A DNA stretch of 64,000 nt from Flavobacterium difficile (GTDB lineage: Bacteria > Bacteroidota > Bacteroidia > Flavobacteriales > Flavobacteriaceae), in contig NZ_JAAJBT010000002.1 in assembly GCF_011392115.1 (NCBI RefSeq), positions 600,969 through 664,968 on the forward strand. The letters run 5' to 3'. Under the pieces are notes generated by a model. It made no database searches and was not told where the DNA came from. It worked only from the letters and a program-made list of their open reading frames with translations. The position numbers and the translations under genes were made by a program. This document shows, piece by piece, positions 17,719-26,361 of this stretch (position 1 is its first letter; each line of letters opens with the position of its first letter).

Positions 17719-18813
17719 TTGGATAAGAAAACGGATGTATTAAAAATTTGTTTGGTTACAGCAACACTTTCAGATGGCGGCGCAGAACGTGTAGCAGCTT
17801 TGTTGTCTAATTATTTTGATAATCAGGGTTTTGAAATATATCATGTGGTTTTCAATGGAAAAGTGTCCTATAATTTTTCGGGTAAAATTTTTCATTTAGA
17901 ACATTTAAAAGATAAAAGAAACAGTTGGTGGAGTAGAAGTAAACGATTTTTCGCGTTAAAGAATTTTTTTAAGAACCATCATTTTGATTATGTGATTGAT
18001 TTTAGAACGAAACCACTTTTTTTGCAAGAATTGTTGATTCATAATTTTGTTTATCCTAAATTTATTCAAACCGTTCATAGCTTTAAACTGAAATCGTATC
18101 TTCCAAAGAATTCGTTTTTAGCGAAAATTTTATATCGAAATTGCCTTCAATTTATTACAGTTTCAAAAGGAATTAATGATAAAGTTAGTGCTAAATATAA
18201 TTTTATTCCATCAGAATTAATTTATAATCCAATTGATTTTGAATTGATTTCAGATAAGATTGATGAATACGTTTCAGACGATTATTCATATATACTATCA
18301 GCTGGAAGTATGAATAAAAACGTGAAGCAATTCGATAAATTAATTGAATGTTATGCAAAATCAACTTTACCATCAAAAAATATCAAACTAATTATTTTAG
18401 GAGAAGGAAAACTGAAAAATAAATGGATCAAATTAGCAGAAAGTCTAAACCTAAAAGAAATGATCGTCTTCAAAGGCAGTGTAAAAAATCCATTTCGATA
18501 TTATAAAAACGCTTTATTTACTATTTCAACTAGTAAATATGAAGGAATGCCTATGGTTTTATTAGAATCTCTTGCTTGTGAAACACCAGTAATTTCTTGG
18601 AACTATGCTTCCGGACCTAGTGAAATCATTCAACATCAAAGAAATGGATGGTTAGTTGAAAACCAGAATTCAGAAAAACTAATTGAAGCGATGAATCTGT
18701 TTGTTTCAGATATTCATTTATATTTACACTATAAAGAAAACGCGCTAACAAGTGTAAAACAGTTTGATTTAGATACTATTGGCGCTAAATGGTTAAAGGT
18801 TTTGAAAAACTAA
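17719..18813 (+). CDS. Family 4 glycosyltransferase
   Basis: The 364-residue GT-B enzyme shows the retaining GT4 signature YEGMPMVLLESLACETPVIS (about 274-293) and an N-terminal DGGAERVAALLS acceptor-side motif. It transfers a sugar from an activated donor, probably during surface polysaccharide or lipopolysaccharide assembly; the sugar is unknown. No ATG fits the N-terminus; TTG at 17719 is the best start because it keeps MDKKTDVLKICLVTA. It is followed after seven bases by an FdtA-like gene, so the two form a unit. Confidence 0.88.
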   Translation: MDKKTDVLKICLVTATLSDGGAERVAALLSNYFDNQGFEIYHVVFNGKVSYNFSGKIFHLEHLKDKRNSWWSRSKRFFALKNFFKNHHFDYVIDFRTKPLFLQELLIHNFVYPKFIQTVHSFKLKSYLPKNSFLAKILYRNCLQFITVSKGINDKVSAKYNFIPSELIYNPIDFELISDKIDEYVSDDYSYILSAGSMNKNVKQFDKLIECYAKSTLPSKNIKLIILGEGKLKNKWIKLAESLNLKEMIVFKGSVKNPFRYYKNALFTISTSKYEGMPMVLLESLACETPVISWNYASGPSEIIQHQRNGWLVENQNSEKLIEAMNLFVSDIHLYLHYKENALTSVKQFDLDTIGAKWLKVLKN

Positions 18814-18820
18814 TTAAAAA

Positions 18821-19213
18821 ATGAGCTACAAAATACTAGATATTCCAAAAATAAATAACACAAAGGGAAATATTGGCGTTATTGAAAACGATACAATTCC
18901 TTTTGCTGTGAAACGAGTTTATTATTTATTTGATGTGCCAAGTGGTGCCAAGCGTGGTGGACATGCACATAAAAAGCTAAAGCAAGTTTTGATAGCGATT
19001 TCGGGGAGTTTTGATGTGGTTTTGAAAGATGGAAAATCAAAAGAAATTGTTACTTTAAATCGACCAGATAAAGGGTTACTTATTGAGAATAACATTTGGC
19101 GAGAACTAGAAAACTTTTCTTCTGGTTCCGTTTGTTTGGTATTGGCTTCTGAAGAATTTTCTGAATCTGATTATATCAGAAGTTATAAGGAATATTTGAG
19201 TTTTGTGAAGTAA
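18821..19213 (+). CDS. FdtA/WxcM-like sugar 3,4-ketoisomerase (cupin)
   Basis: A 130-residue cupin with KRGGHAHKKLKQVLIAISGSF (about 46-66), the histidine motif of dTDP-4-keto-6-deoxyhexose 3,4-ketoisomerases such as FdtA and QdtA. These move the keto group of dTDP-4-keto-6-deoxyglucose from C4 to C3 before transamination to 3-amino-3,6-dideoxy sugars. The usual partners (FdtB aminotransferase and FdtC acetyltransferase, RmlA/B) are not in this window, so the pathway would be completed elsewhere. The gene is followed at once by a dispersed inverted repeat. Confidence 0.85.
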   Translation: MSYKILDIPKINNTKGNIGVIENDTIPFAVKRVYYLFDVPSGAKRGGHAHKKLKQVLIAISGSFDVVLKDGKSKEIVTLNRPDKGLLIENNIWRELENFSSGSVCLVLASEEFSESDYIRSYKEYLSFVK

Positions 19214-19216
19214 CCA

Positions 19217-19284
19217 TTGTCATTCTGAACTTGTTTCAGAATCTACTTAATTCTAAATGAGATGCTGAAACGAGTTCAGCAAGA
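19217..19284. repeat. Dispersed inverted repeat, copy 1
   Basis: The arms are ATTCTGAACTTGTTTCAG (19222-19239) and CTGAAACGAGTTCAGCA (19264-19280), imperfect reverse complements. It starts about four bases after the preceding stop codon. Related copies are at 41577 and 51576. The core CTGAACTTGTTTCAG is a widespread Bacteroidota intergenic repeat, to my recollection. Confidence 0.8.
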
Positions 19285-19291
19285 TAAAAAA

Positions 19292-20224
19292 TTAATACGT
19301 ACTAGGTTTTATTCCTAATTTCAGTAAAAATAACTTTAGTTTATCGATTAAATTTAGCATTGAACTCGGCAGTTTTAAAAGTAAATTTTGTTTCCAATTT
19401 AGATTGTTAGTATCAATATTGGCAGTCATTTTTTTCCAACGTAAATCGTTGTTTTTCTTTAACCGCTTTCCTAAAACATACCGTTCAAAATCGAGATATT
19501 TTTTCAAATTGGCGTTGTTTTTTGTCCAATCTTCATACAAATCGTAATTTGGAATCGTTTTATTTACAATCGAACTTCTAGTCAATTGGTTATCGGTTTG
19601 CATAAAATAACTCATTTGAACCGAGTTGTCATACGCCAATTTGTACTGATAATTGGCTCGAATATTAAAATCTAAATCTTGTGATAATTGTATGTTTTCG
19701 TTGTAAAAACCAACTTTTTCATAAACTTCTTTATGTACACAAACAGAACCATGATTGTAAATTCCTTGTTTTAAATTAGTTTTAAAGAAATCGACATAAC
19801 CCGTAAAATGTTCAGGTAAATTTTCATTTCCGTTATGTGGTTTTTTAACGGTTTGGTTCCAAATTTCTTCATAATTTGTTGCAAATATTCTGGCTTCTGA
19901 GAACGTCTCAATCAATTGGAAAATTTTTTCTAAAAAATGAGGTTTCCATACATCGTCTGCATCTAAGAAAGTTACGTAATTAGCACGTGCTTTTTTTATT
20001 CCGGTATTTCGAGATGCAGCCAATCCACTGTTTTTTTCATGATGAATTAATTGCACTTTTTCGGATAAAAACGTTGAAGCAATCTCAGCACTTTTATCTG
20101 TTGAACAATCGTTTATTATGAGTACTTCATAATCTGTAAACGTCTGATTGAGAATGCTTTTAAGAGCTTTTTCAATATACTTTTCTTTATTGTAAAGTGG
20201 AATTATGACAGAAAAAAATGGCAT
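19292..20224 (-). CDS. Family 2 glycosyltransferase
   Basis: A 310-residue GT-A inverting glycosyltransferase. It begins MPFFSVIIPLYNKEKYIEKALKS-type nucleotide-sugar fold, with NDCSTDKS near 37-44 and the metal-binding motif FLDADDVW near 88-95. No membrane helix is evident, so it is a soluble or peripheral enzyme of the cytoplasmic face. It starts one base after the upstream GT4 gene, indicating an operon. Donor and acceptor cannot be told from sequence. Confidence 0.9.
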   Translation of the reverse strand: MPFFSVIIPLYNKEKYIEKALKSILNQTFTDYEVLIINDCSTDKSAEIASTFLSEKVQLIHHEKNSGLAASRNTGIKKARANYVTFLDADDVWKPHFLEKIFQLIETFSEARIFATNYEEIWNQTVKKPHNGNENLPEHFTGYVDFFKTNLKQGIYNHGSVCVHKEVYEKVGFYNENIQLSQDLDFNIRANYQYKLAYDNSVQMSYFMQTDNQLTRSSIVNKTIPNYDLYEDWTKNNANLKKYLDFERYVLGKRLKKNNDLRWKKMTANIDTNNLNWKQNLLLKLPSSMLNLIDKLKLFLLKLGIKPSTY

Positions 20225-20225
20225 C

Positions 20226-21326
20226 TTAATCAGTTAAAATATAATGGAATACTTCTTCCCAGTTTTGTAAATCTTCATTGGTAGGATAAGGCGTTTTATT
20301 TCCTTTAAATTGGTGTTTACCTTTTACAAATTCTGTAATCAATTGCGCTAAATTTACAGCATTCGTTTCTTCAAAAAAAGTAACCTTTTCATAATCGCCA
20401 CAGGTTTCTTTTGCATAAGGTAAATTGGCTAAAAAAAGAGGTTTTTTATAAGCTTTTGCTTCCGAAATTGGTAAACCCCAAGTTTCAATTTTTGAGGGGA
20501 ATATAAGGCAATCCATACTGTTGTACATAGAAAGTAATTGTTTCCTTTTTACTTTTCCATAAAATACAACATTATTTAAAAAACTATATTCTTTGATTAA
20601 AAATCGCGCATATTTTTCTTTACTATCTTTAATTGTTGTAAAGTGAAATTGACATTTATCTTTAATTTCGTGAGGCAATATTTTTATCGCTTCTAAAATG
20701 GTTTCATGGTTTTTAAAACTTCTAGGAAAACTAGGATAAAAAAAGTGAATTTTACCGGTTTCAAAATTATATGTTTCTGTTGTAATTTCTTCTACAAATT
20801 CTGGTAAGGCTACTTTAACATTCTTAATCTGAAAACGTTTTTCAAACACTTCCTTGATCCAATGTTGTTGTACAAAAACGGTGTGGTTTTTAGTTATGTT
20901 TATTTGAAACAATGTATCATAAAATAAAGAAAAAACACCAATTTTATAATCGAATTTCCAATCTTTCCATGTTGGTTTGAAAAAGGTAGTGGGATGATGA
21001 CAATACACAAATTGTTTTTTTGCCATTACTCTTGGAGTCGTATCGTGTAAAGAAAGCCAAACGTCGGGTTTTAATTTTTTTGATAATTTTTTGAAATAAA
21101 AATATTCATAATACAATCTGAACCACCAAGATTTTTTAGAATTAGGAATTTCAATCAGTTGAATGTTTGGAAAATTAAATTTTGTGGCATCATGCACTAA
21201 AGCAATGACTTCAATGGTATTGTTTTTATTAAATTCGGAGAGCTCTTGTAATACGTTATGAAGAATAGTAAATATTCCACCTTCAACCATATTTATGCCT
21301 GAAATGACAATTTTCTTATTTTTCAA
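20226..21326 (-). CDS. Family 4-like glycosyltransferase
   Basis: The 366-residue GT-B protein has an N-terminal NMVEGGIFTILHNVLQEL segment and a C-terminal PSKIETWGLPISEAKAYKKP motif (about 295-315), the E-x7-E pattern of retaining GT4 enzymes. It is the first gene of a two-gene leftward operon with the GT2 enzyme. Together with the rightward GT4 and FdtA-like genes it makes a small surface-glycan locus. The start at 21326 gives MKNKKIVISGINM, the expected beta strand. Confidence 0.87.
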   Translation of the reverse strand: MKNKKIVISGINMVEGGIFTILHNVLQELSEFNKNNTIEVIALVHDATKFNFPNIQLIEIPNSKKSWWFRLYYEYFYFKKLSKKLKPDVWLSLHDTTPRVMAKKQFVYCHHPTTFFKPTWKDWKFDYKIGVFSLFYDTLFQINITKNHTVFVQQHWIKEVFEKRFQIKNVKVALPEFVEEITTETYNFETGKIHFFYPSFPRSFKNHETILEAIKILPHEIKDKCQFHFTTIKDSKEKYARFLIKEYSFLNNVVFYGKVKRKQLLSMYNSMDCLIFPSKIETWGLPISEAKAYKKPLFLANLPYAKETCGDYEKVTFFEETNAVNLAQLITEFVKGKHQFKGNKTPYPTNEDLQNWEEVFHYILTD

Positions 21327-21490
21327 AAGTTTTCTTTTTGGTAAAAATACAAGTAAAATTCTAAAATTTATAAAAAATACAAAAAATATGCATTTTACCG
21401 ATATTTTCGAGCTTTAACACTGCTATAATGTTGTTTAACGACTTTTTAAATGTCGTAACGATTATTTTTCTATGCATGCATACATAGCTG

Positions 21491-21498
21491 TAAATTTG
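21491..21498 (+). promoter_or_regulatory. -7 box for the TlpA-like gene
   Basis: TAAATTTG lies 20 bases before the start codon. It is preceded by GCATGCATAC at about 21474; the -33 element is poor. Confidence 0.5.
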
Positions 21499-21518
21499 TA
21501 ACAAATAAAGTCAATGTT

Positions 21519-22214
21519 ATGAAAAAAATCTATTTTTTATTGTGTTTTGTAACAATTTCAACATTTGCATCTTCTACAGATACAATTGCTGTTTTTTCTG
21601 CTTCTGTTAAATCAAATTTTAAAAAATATGTAAGTTTATCTAATAAAGCTTATACTACTAAAAATTATGAAAAAGCAGAGAGTTTGTTCGATTCTTTAGT
21701 TGAAAATTCTTTGAAAGGAACACATTTTGACGATTTTTCATTTAAAAGGTTAGGGAAAAGCAGAATTCAACTGTCTGCCATTGATAAACCTATTTTATTG
21801 GTAACTTATTCTTCATGGTGCATTATGGGAAAAGGTGAAATTCCAGCTTTAAATCAGATTGCCAAAGAATATAAAGACAAAATGCAAATAGTTGTGGTGT
21901 TTTGGAATAAAAAAAGCGAAATGAAAAAGATAGCAAGAAATTTTGATTCTGATATAATGGTTTGCTATGCTAATGATACTGAACAAAAAGATTTAAAAGC
22001 AATTTCTTTTTTGAAAAGAACTTTTGGTTTTCCCACTTCTTATTTGATTGATGAAAATATGGAATTAGTGGATATTCAGAAAAATTTTGTAAAGCCTGAA
22101 AATAAAGTCAACATGAAAAAATCATTAGATTTTTATTACAATAAATTCAATTCAGGATTAACTTCATTAATTGTTAATGACGGTTTTGATACTACCAGAA
22201 TGGCCGGAAATTAG
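21519..22214 (+). CDS. TlpA-like thioredoxin-fold protein lacking the second active-site cysteine
   Basis: A 231-residue exported protein with a Sec signal (MKKIYFLLCFVTISTFAS). Residues about 85-215 have a thioredoxin/TlpA-like fold: strand PILLVTY, then SSWCIMGKGEIPAL, strand MQIVVVFW, and the cis-proline segment FGFPTSYLID (P172). The active site has W100-C101 but G104 replaces the second cysteine of WCxxC, so a normal dithiol oxidoreductase is not expected; a monothiol or chaperone role is possible. Acts in the periplasm. Has its own promoter. Confidence 0.75.
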   Translation: MKKIYFLLCFVTISTFASSTDTIAVFSASVKSNFKKYVSLSNKAYTTKNYEKAESLFDSLVENSLKGTHFDDFSFKRLGKSRIQLSAIDKPILLVTYSSWCIMGKGEIPALNQIAKEYKDKMQIVVVFWNKKSEMKKIARNFDSDIMVCYANDTEQKDLKAISFLKRTFGFPTSYLIDENMELVDIQKNFVKPENKVNMKKSLDFYYNKFNSGLTSLIVNDGFDTTRMAGN

Positions 22215-22265
22215 TAATCTTAAATTTTTTTTTGGAGACAATTCAATTAAGTGTAAGATTGTTTT

Positions 22266-23156
22266 TTATTCTGACTTGTATCCTTCAGTTGGAATTTCAA
22301 TTTCATATACCTTTTTGGTAGGATTATCTAATCTTTTATCTCTTAACCATTGATTATGTGTTTTTAAAATTTTATAGTTAATTCCCTGACTAATAGCAAA
22401 AGCAGATAAATTGGTTATCGTAGAGTCAACCGTTATTCTTTTGGTGTTAATTTTTGGATATAAAGCTTCTCTTGGAATGTTATAACCATATTTTTCAGGG
22501 TTTTTCATAATTTCTTTTAAAGCTAAAATTCTGAAAACGTATCGCGCAGTTTCATCAGTTAGCCACAAATCATAATAATTAGAACTTTGTTGATAATTGA
22601 TGTGATTTTGCAAACCAGCCATTCCACCATTATACGAAGCAGCTGCTACCGTCCAATTTCCTAATTTATTTTTCGCTTTTAACAAGTATTCGCAAGCAGC
22701 TTGAGTAGCTTTTTCGATATGGTATCTTTCATCAACTTGATCTGTAACTTCCAATTTGCTTTCTTTTGCTGTAGCGGGCATAAATTGCCAAACACCTCTT
22801 GCTCCAGCAGGAGAAACTGCATTGATTAAGCCACTTTCAATCACAGCCAGATATTTAAAATCGTCTGGAATACCATTTTTTGCTAAAATGGGTTCAATGA
22901 TTGGAAATACTTTATTAGCTCTCTTTATTAGAATAGCAGTAGAAGCATTCATGTTTATGTTTACTAACATTTCTCTATCTAAACGTTCTTTAACATCTGC
23001 CAAATCAGTTGGTACTTTTTCCCCACAAAAGTCTATATCTAAAGGATATTCTTGATAATTATTTTTAGAAATATTTTGGTAAGAAGTGGCATAAATTAGT
23101 AAGCCACAAACTATAAAAAGGGTAAATAGTACTAAGGTTTTGTGTATTGTTTTCAT
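22266..23156 (-). CDS. Lytic transglycosylase, membrane-anchored (MltD-like)
   Basis: The 296-residue protein has an N-terminal membrane anchor (about 7-25) and an SLT domain: YLAVIESGLINAVSPAGARG with catalytic E107, then WQFMPATAKE and AAASYNGGMAGLQNH. These enzymes cut peptidoglycan glycan strands to 1,6-anhydroMurNAc products. There are no LysM repeats, unlike full MltD. The upstream alpha/beta-hydrolase gene ends 14 bases before its start, so both are likely co-transcribed. Convergent with the TlpA-like gene. Confidence 0.92.
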   Translation of the reverse strand: MKTIHKTLVLFTLFIVCGLLIYATSYQNISKNNYQEYPLDIDFCGEKVPTDLADVKERLDREMLVNINMNASTAILIKRANKVFPIIEPILAKNGIPDDFKYLAVIESGLINAVSPAGARGVWQFMPATAKESKLEVTDQVDERYHIEKATQAACEYLLKAKNKLGNWTVAAASYNGGMAGLQNHINYQQSSNYYDLWLTDETARYVFRILALKEIMKNPEKYGYNIPREALYPKINTKRITVDSTITNLSAFAISQGINYKILKTHNQWLRDKRLDNPTKKVYEIEIPTEGYKSE

Positions 23157-23170
23157 TTGTTTGCGTTTTA

Positions 23171-23830
23171 TTATTCTAAAATTAATTTAGGTAAATTTTC
23201 ATTTAACCATCGGTATTTGTTTACAATCATAATGTGGGTGCCGCCTTTTACTTTGATGCAATTTTTGATATTGCTAATAGGAAAAACCATATCTTCGTCG
23301 CCATGTATATGAATTACTTTATCATCAGGAACACTTCTTTGCCAAAGTAAAACATTTTCAATCGCCCAATCTAAATATTTAGTTTGCTTCATAAATAAAT
23401 ACTTGTTGTATAATTTTACTCTTTTTGCAAGTAAACCACGTCCTTTGATGTATCTCGATAAATAATTTACTTTTCCCAAAAGACTAGTTGGAATTGCTTT
23501 ATATAGTTTGGTAGCTTTAGCAAGTTTCATGTGAATCGGTAATTCTTGATTACTTTTTACACTTGAAATAATAATTACTTTGCGAGTAGAAATTAGTTTA
23601 CTCATTTCTTGTACCATAATTCCACCAAAAGAAACACCTATTAATACAATGTTTTCATGTGTTATTTTATCACACATTCTTTTTGCATATTTTTCAATAC
23701 TTTCATTATGAACGGGTAAAATCCATTCTAAAAAATGCATTTCAAAAGTAGATTCAGGCAGTTTTATGTTTTCAAATATTTCGATACTGGCAGCTAAACC
23801 AGGAACAAAATATACTTGTATTTTAGACAT
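23171..23830 (-). CDS. Alpha/beta hydrolase
   Basis: A 219-residue cytoplasmic-type protein, no signal peptide. The nucleophile elbow is GVSFGG (S67), the acid is likely D in HIHGDEDMVFP (about 175-185) and the histidine in KGGTHIMIV near 200. The N-terminus YFVPGLAAS resembles an oxyanion-loop segment. Members of this group include esterases and thioesterases; the substrate is unknown. It is the first gene of a two-gene unit with the lytic transglycosylase. Confidence 0.82.
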   Translation of the reverse strand: MSKIQVYFVPGLAASIEIFENIKLPESTFEMHFLEWILPVHNESIEKYAKRMCDKITHENIVLIGVSFGGIMVQEMSKLISTRKVIIISSVKSNQELPIHMKLAKATKLYKAIPTSLLGKVNYLSRYIKGRGLLAKRVKLYNKYLFMKQTKYLDWAIENVLLWQRSVPDDKVIHIHGDEDMVFPISNIKNCIKVKGGTHIMIVNKYRWLNENLPKLILE

Positions 23831-23950
23831 AAGAATTAGTTTTATGCCTTAAAATTAGGATATAAATTTATTTTTTTTCTCTTTTTTTTCTATAAAAATG
23901 CATTTTTAATTAATTATTTTCTATTCTTATGATTTTCATTTAATTAGTAC

Positions 23951-23981
23951 TTGACTAGTCTTTGTTTATTTTGTAAATTTG
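23951..23981 (+). promoter_or_regulatory. Promoter for the GNAT-like gene
   Basis: TTG (23951-23953) and TAAATTTG (23974-23981) are 20 bases apart and match the flavobacterial consensus very well. The leader is about 50 bases. Confidence 0.7.
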
Positions 23982-24034
23982 TGTCGCATTTTAACAAACA
24001 ATTAAGATTTGTTAGTATTTAAAGACAATATTTT

Positions 24035-24325
24035 ATGCAAGTTGAAGAAATTAAAGATAACGAATTATTAAGACAATTTGAAGTTAAAACAGATAACGGT
24101 CTTTTAACTATTGAATATGCCATTCAGGAAAGAAAGATATTTTTAACTAAGCTTTGTGCGAATGAGAATGAGCAAGAACAAAAAGTTAATGAATTTATCG
24201 CAACAGTTTTAGATATTGCCCAAGAACGTAAGTTTAAAGTAGTACCAACGAATACAAAAATTGTTTCTTTTTTTAGAAAAAATAAAAAATTTCATGAATT
24301 ACTTCCACCAGGAATTAAAATATAA
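24035..24325 (+). CDS. GNAT-like N-acetyltransferase of the YjdJ type
   Basis: A 96-residue protein of the small GNAT-related family (COG2388, YjdJ-like). It keeps the core strands GLLTIEYAIQERKIFLTKL and the helix-strand NEFIATVLDIAQERKFKVVPTNTKIVSFFRKN. The substrate is unknown. It is a monocistronic gene with a strong promoter and its own terminator. Confidence 0.75.
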   Translation: MQVEEIKDNELLRQFEVKTDNGLLTIEYAIQERKIFLTKLCANENEQEQKVNEFIATVLDIAQERKFKVVPTNTKIVSFFRKNKKFHELLPPGIKI

Positions 24326-24332
24326 CACTATT

Positions 24333-24364
24333 AAAAGCTGATTTACAACGAATCAGCTTTTTTA
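24333..24364 (+). terminator. Intrinsic terminator
   Basis: Arms AAAAGCTGATT/AATCAGCTTTT around an eight- to nine-base loop, followed by a T run; lies between convergent genes. Confidence 0.85.
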
Positions 24365-24377
24365 TTTCGATATTGTT

Positions 24378-25283
24378 TTAAAAAAATCTAGGCGCCACAA
24401 TTTTTGTGTTTTTAAAAATTTCATATCTCAAGAAAACTTCATGAGAACCGGAATTATAATTGGATAATTTTGTGGTTTCTAAATCATATCCGTAACCCAA
24501 AAACCACGAGTTAGAAAATTGAATACCAAGTAATGCACTTACTGCCGAGTCTAATCTGTAGGAGCCGCCAATTACAAACTTTTCATTGAACATAAAGTTA
24601 GCATTTACATCTAATTGAAAGGGCGCTCCTTCATTTACTTTTGCTAAAAAAGAAGGTTTAAATTTAATTTTTTCATTCAAATTAAAAACATAACCCGATA
24701 ATAAATAATAGCTTACAGCTTTAGTATTTATTGAAATTTCATTTGTATCATAATATTTTGTTCGGTTAAAATTATGAACCGAAGCACCAACATAAAACGT
24801 ATCCGAATAGTAATATACTCCAGTTCCAATGTTTGGTGAAAGTTTTCCATTTAAACTCTGAAATTCGGGATCATTTTGTTGAAATATGTTTAATTTATTT
24901 GCGTTTAAACTATAAAAATTGGCAGTTCCTTTTATTCCAAAAGAAAGCTTGTACTCATTATTTAGTGGTATAATGTAAGCAATGTCTGCAGAAATAGTAT
25001 TTTCTTGAGTTGGTCCAATGTTATCATTAATAAATGAAAGTCCCACTCCAAATTTACTATCACCTACATTAGTGTTTATTGATGCGGAGTTAGTTATTGG
25101 TGCTCCATCCAATCCCACCCATTGGTTTCTATGAAGCATAAATATATTTAACGATTCTCTCGTTCCTGCGTAAGCGGGATTAATATTTATGGTATTATAC
25201 ATATATTGAGTAAACTGCGAGTCTTGTTGCCCATAACTCAAAATACCAAATAATATTAAAAATTTGTATAGGTAATTTTTCAT
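24378..25283 (-). CDS. PorP/SprF family type IX secretion outer-membrane protein
   Basis: The 301-residue protein has a signal peptide (cleavage near SYGQ, 19) and the family N-terminus QFTQYMYNTININPAYAGTRE, followed by repeated amphipathic strands of an outer-membrane barrel ending in an aromatic residue (RFF). PorP/SprF proteins partner individual T9SS cargo proteins, often large adhesins such as SprB. Here no cargo gene is adjacent, so the partner is unknown; the core PorP/SprF of the machine is usually followed by porK/L/M/N, which are absent here. Confidence 0.93.
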   Translation of the reverse strand: MKNYLYKFLILFGILSYGQQDSQFTQYMYNTININPAYAGTRESLNIFMLHRNQWVGLDGAPITNSASINTNVGDSKFGVGLSFINDNIGPTQENTISADIAYIIPLNNEYKLSFGIKGTANFYSLNANKLNIFQQNDPEFQSLNGKLSPNIGTGVYYYSDTFYVGASVHNFNRTKYYDTNEISINTKAVSYYLLSGYVFNLNEKIKFKPSFLAKVNEGAPFQLDVNANFMFNEKFVIGGSYRLDSAVSALLGIQFSNSWFLGYGYDLETTKLSNYNSGSHEVFLRYEIFKNTKIVAPRFF

Positions 25284-25845
25284 AAATTAATATTTTTTTC
25301 GCGAGTATCTCAATATTTTAGATGAATTAATTTAAAATATAAAAATAAGAATCCTTAGCTATTTATCTCTAATAAAGTTAAATTTATTTTTTGATGTATC
25401 ATTAATTGAAATATTTTGTGTGACTAGTTTATGGAATGCTGTTTTAAAACTTACCATTTTTATACGCTTCGATCGAATTGTTTGAATGTTATTTTATTCC
25501 TGAAAGTTTGGAGCAAATGAAAAATTCAAGTTACAGATTGTAGAAAGTTTGAAATTTAAAATTAGAAATAATAATTTGTTTTTTTTAAAATTTGAAACTA
25601 GAAAATAAAATTTCTTAAAAAGAGATTTAAGAAGAATAAGATGAGTTAAATTTTAGTTATTTTTTAGGTAAATAAATCGGAATCCTATTTGAAGCTGTTT
25701 CTAATTTGTACTTTTAAAGTTTTAAAAATTATTTGAACCATTAAAAATCGTTAAACGGTAACATAAAAACTTTTAAAAGTAACTTTCAGGTAAGTAGGTA
25801 GTTGTTTTTTTTAATTACTTTTAAGATTCACTAAAAAGGAATGCA
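25284..25845. other. Intergenic region of 562 bases, nothing recognised
   Basis: Very AT-rich DNA between divergent porP/sprF-like and sixA-like genes. No reading frame of note, no tRNA and no strong TAnnTTTG box was found. AAAAAGGA at about 25834 is a ribosome-binding site for the rightward gene. A weak hairpin (CTTAAA/TTTAAG near 25614-25631) is the only structure seen. Confidence 0.5.
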
Positions 25846-26361
25846 ATGAAAAATTTATTTTTAATACGACATGCAAAATCAAATTGGGACTTACCATTAA
25901 GCGATATCGACAGACCCATTTCTCAAAGAGGAATAAATGATGCACTTTTGGTATCTTCTAAGCTTAATAAATTACTTCCAAACCGCTTTGTAGTATGGAG
26001 TAGTATTGCTAAACGAACTCAAGAAACTTGTTATATTTTTGCTCAAAATTTGTTAATTCCTATCGAAAATATTATCTTTAAAAAAGATTTGTATACATTT
26101 GATTACTTAGATTTATATGAAAAAATAAAAGGATGCGATAACCAATTTGAAAATATTATTTTGTTTGGTCATAATGATGCGATTACAAATTTTGTTAACT
26201 CATTCAGCAATAAATATATAGATAATGTACCAACTTCTGGAGTAGTACAAATTGAATTTGACAATGATAATTGGTTAAACATCAAAAAAGGAAAAGTAAA
26301 AAATATTTTATTTCCAAAATTAATAAGAAGTGATATAAATAATGAATCCATATATAGATAG
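25846..26361 (+). CDS. SixA-like histidine phosphatase
   Basis: A 171-residue protein of the histidine phosphatase superfamily. The catalytic motif is RHAKSNWDL (R8, H9) and the second histidine occurs in LFGHNDAITNF near residue 108. SixA dephosphorylates phosphohistidine in phosphorelay proteins in E. coli. Here the gene overlaps the ppk1 start by 20 bases, so a role in polyphosphate or phosphohistidine turnover linked to PPK1 (itself a phosphohistidine enzyme) is an attractive inference. Confidence 0.85.
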   Translation: MKNLFLIRHAKSNWDLPLSDIDRPISQRGINDALLVSSKLNKLLPNRFVVWSSIAKRTQETCYIFAQNLLIPIENIIFKKDLYTFDYLDLYEKIKGCDNQFENIILFGHNDAITNFVNSFSNKYIDNVPTSGVVQIEFDNDNWLNIKKGKVKNILFPKLIRSDINNESIYR

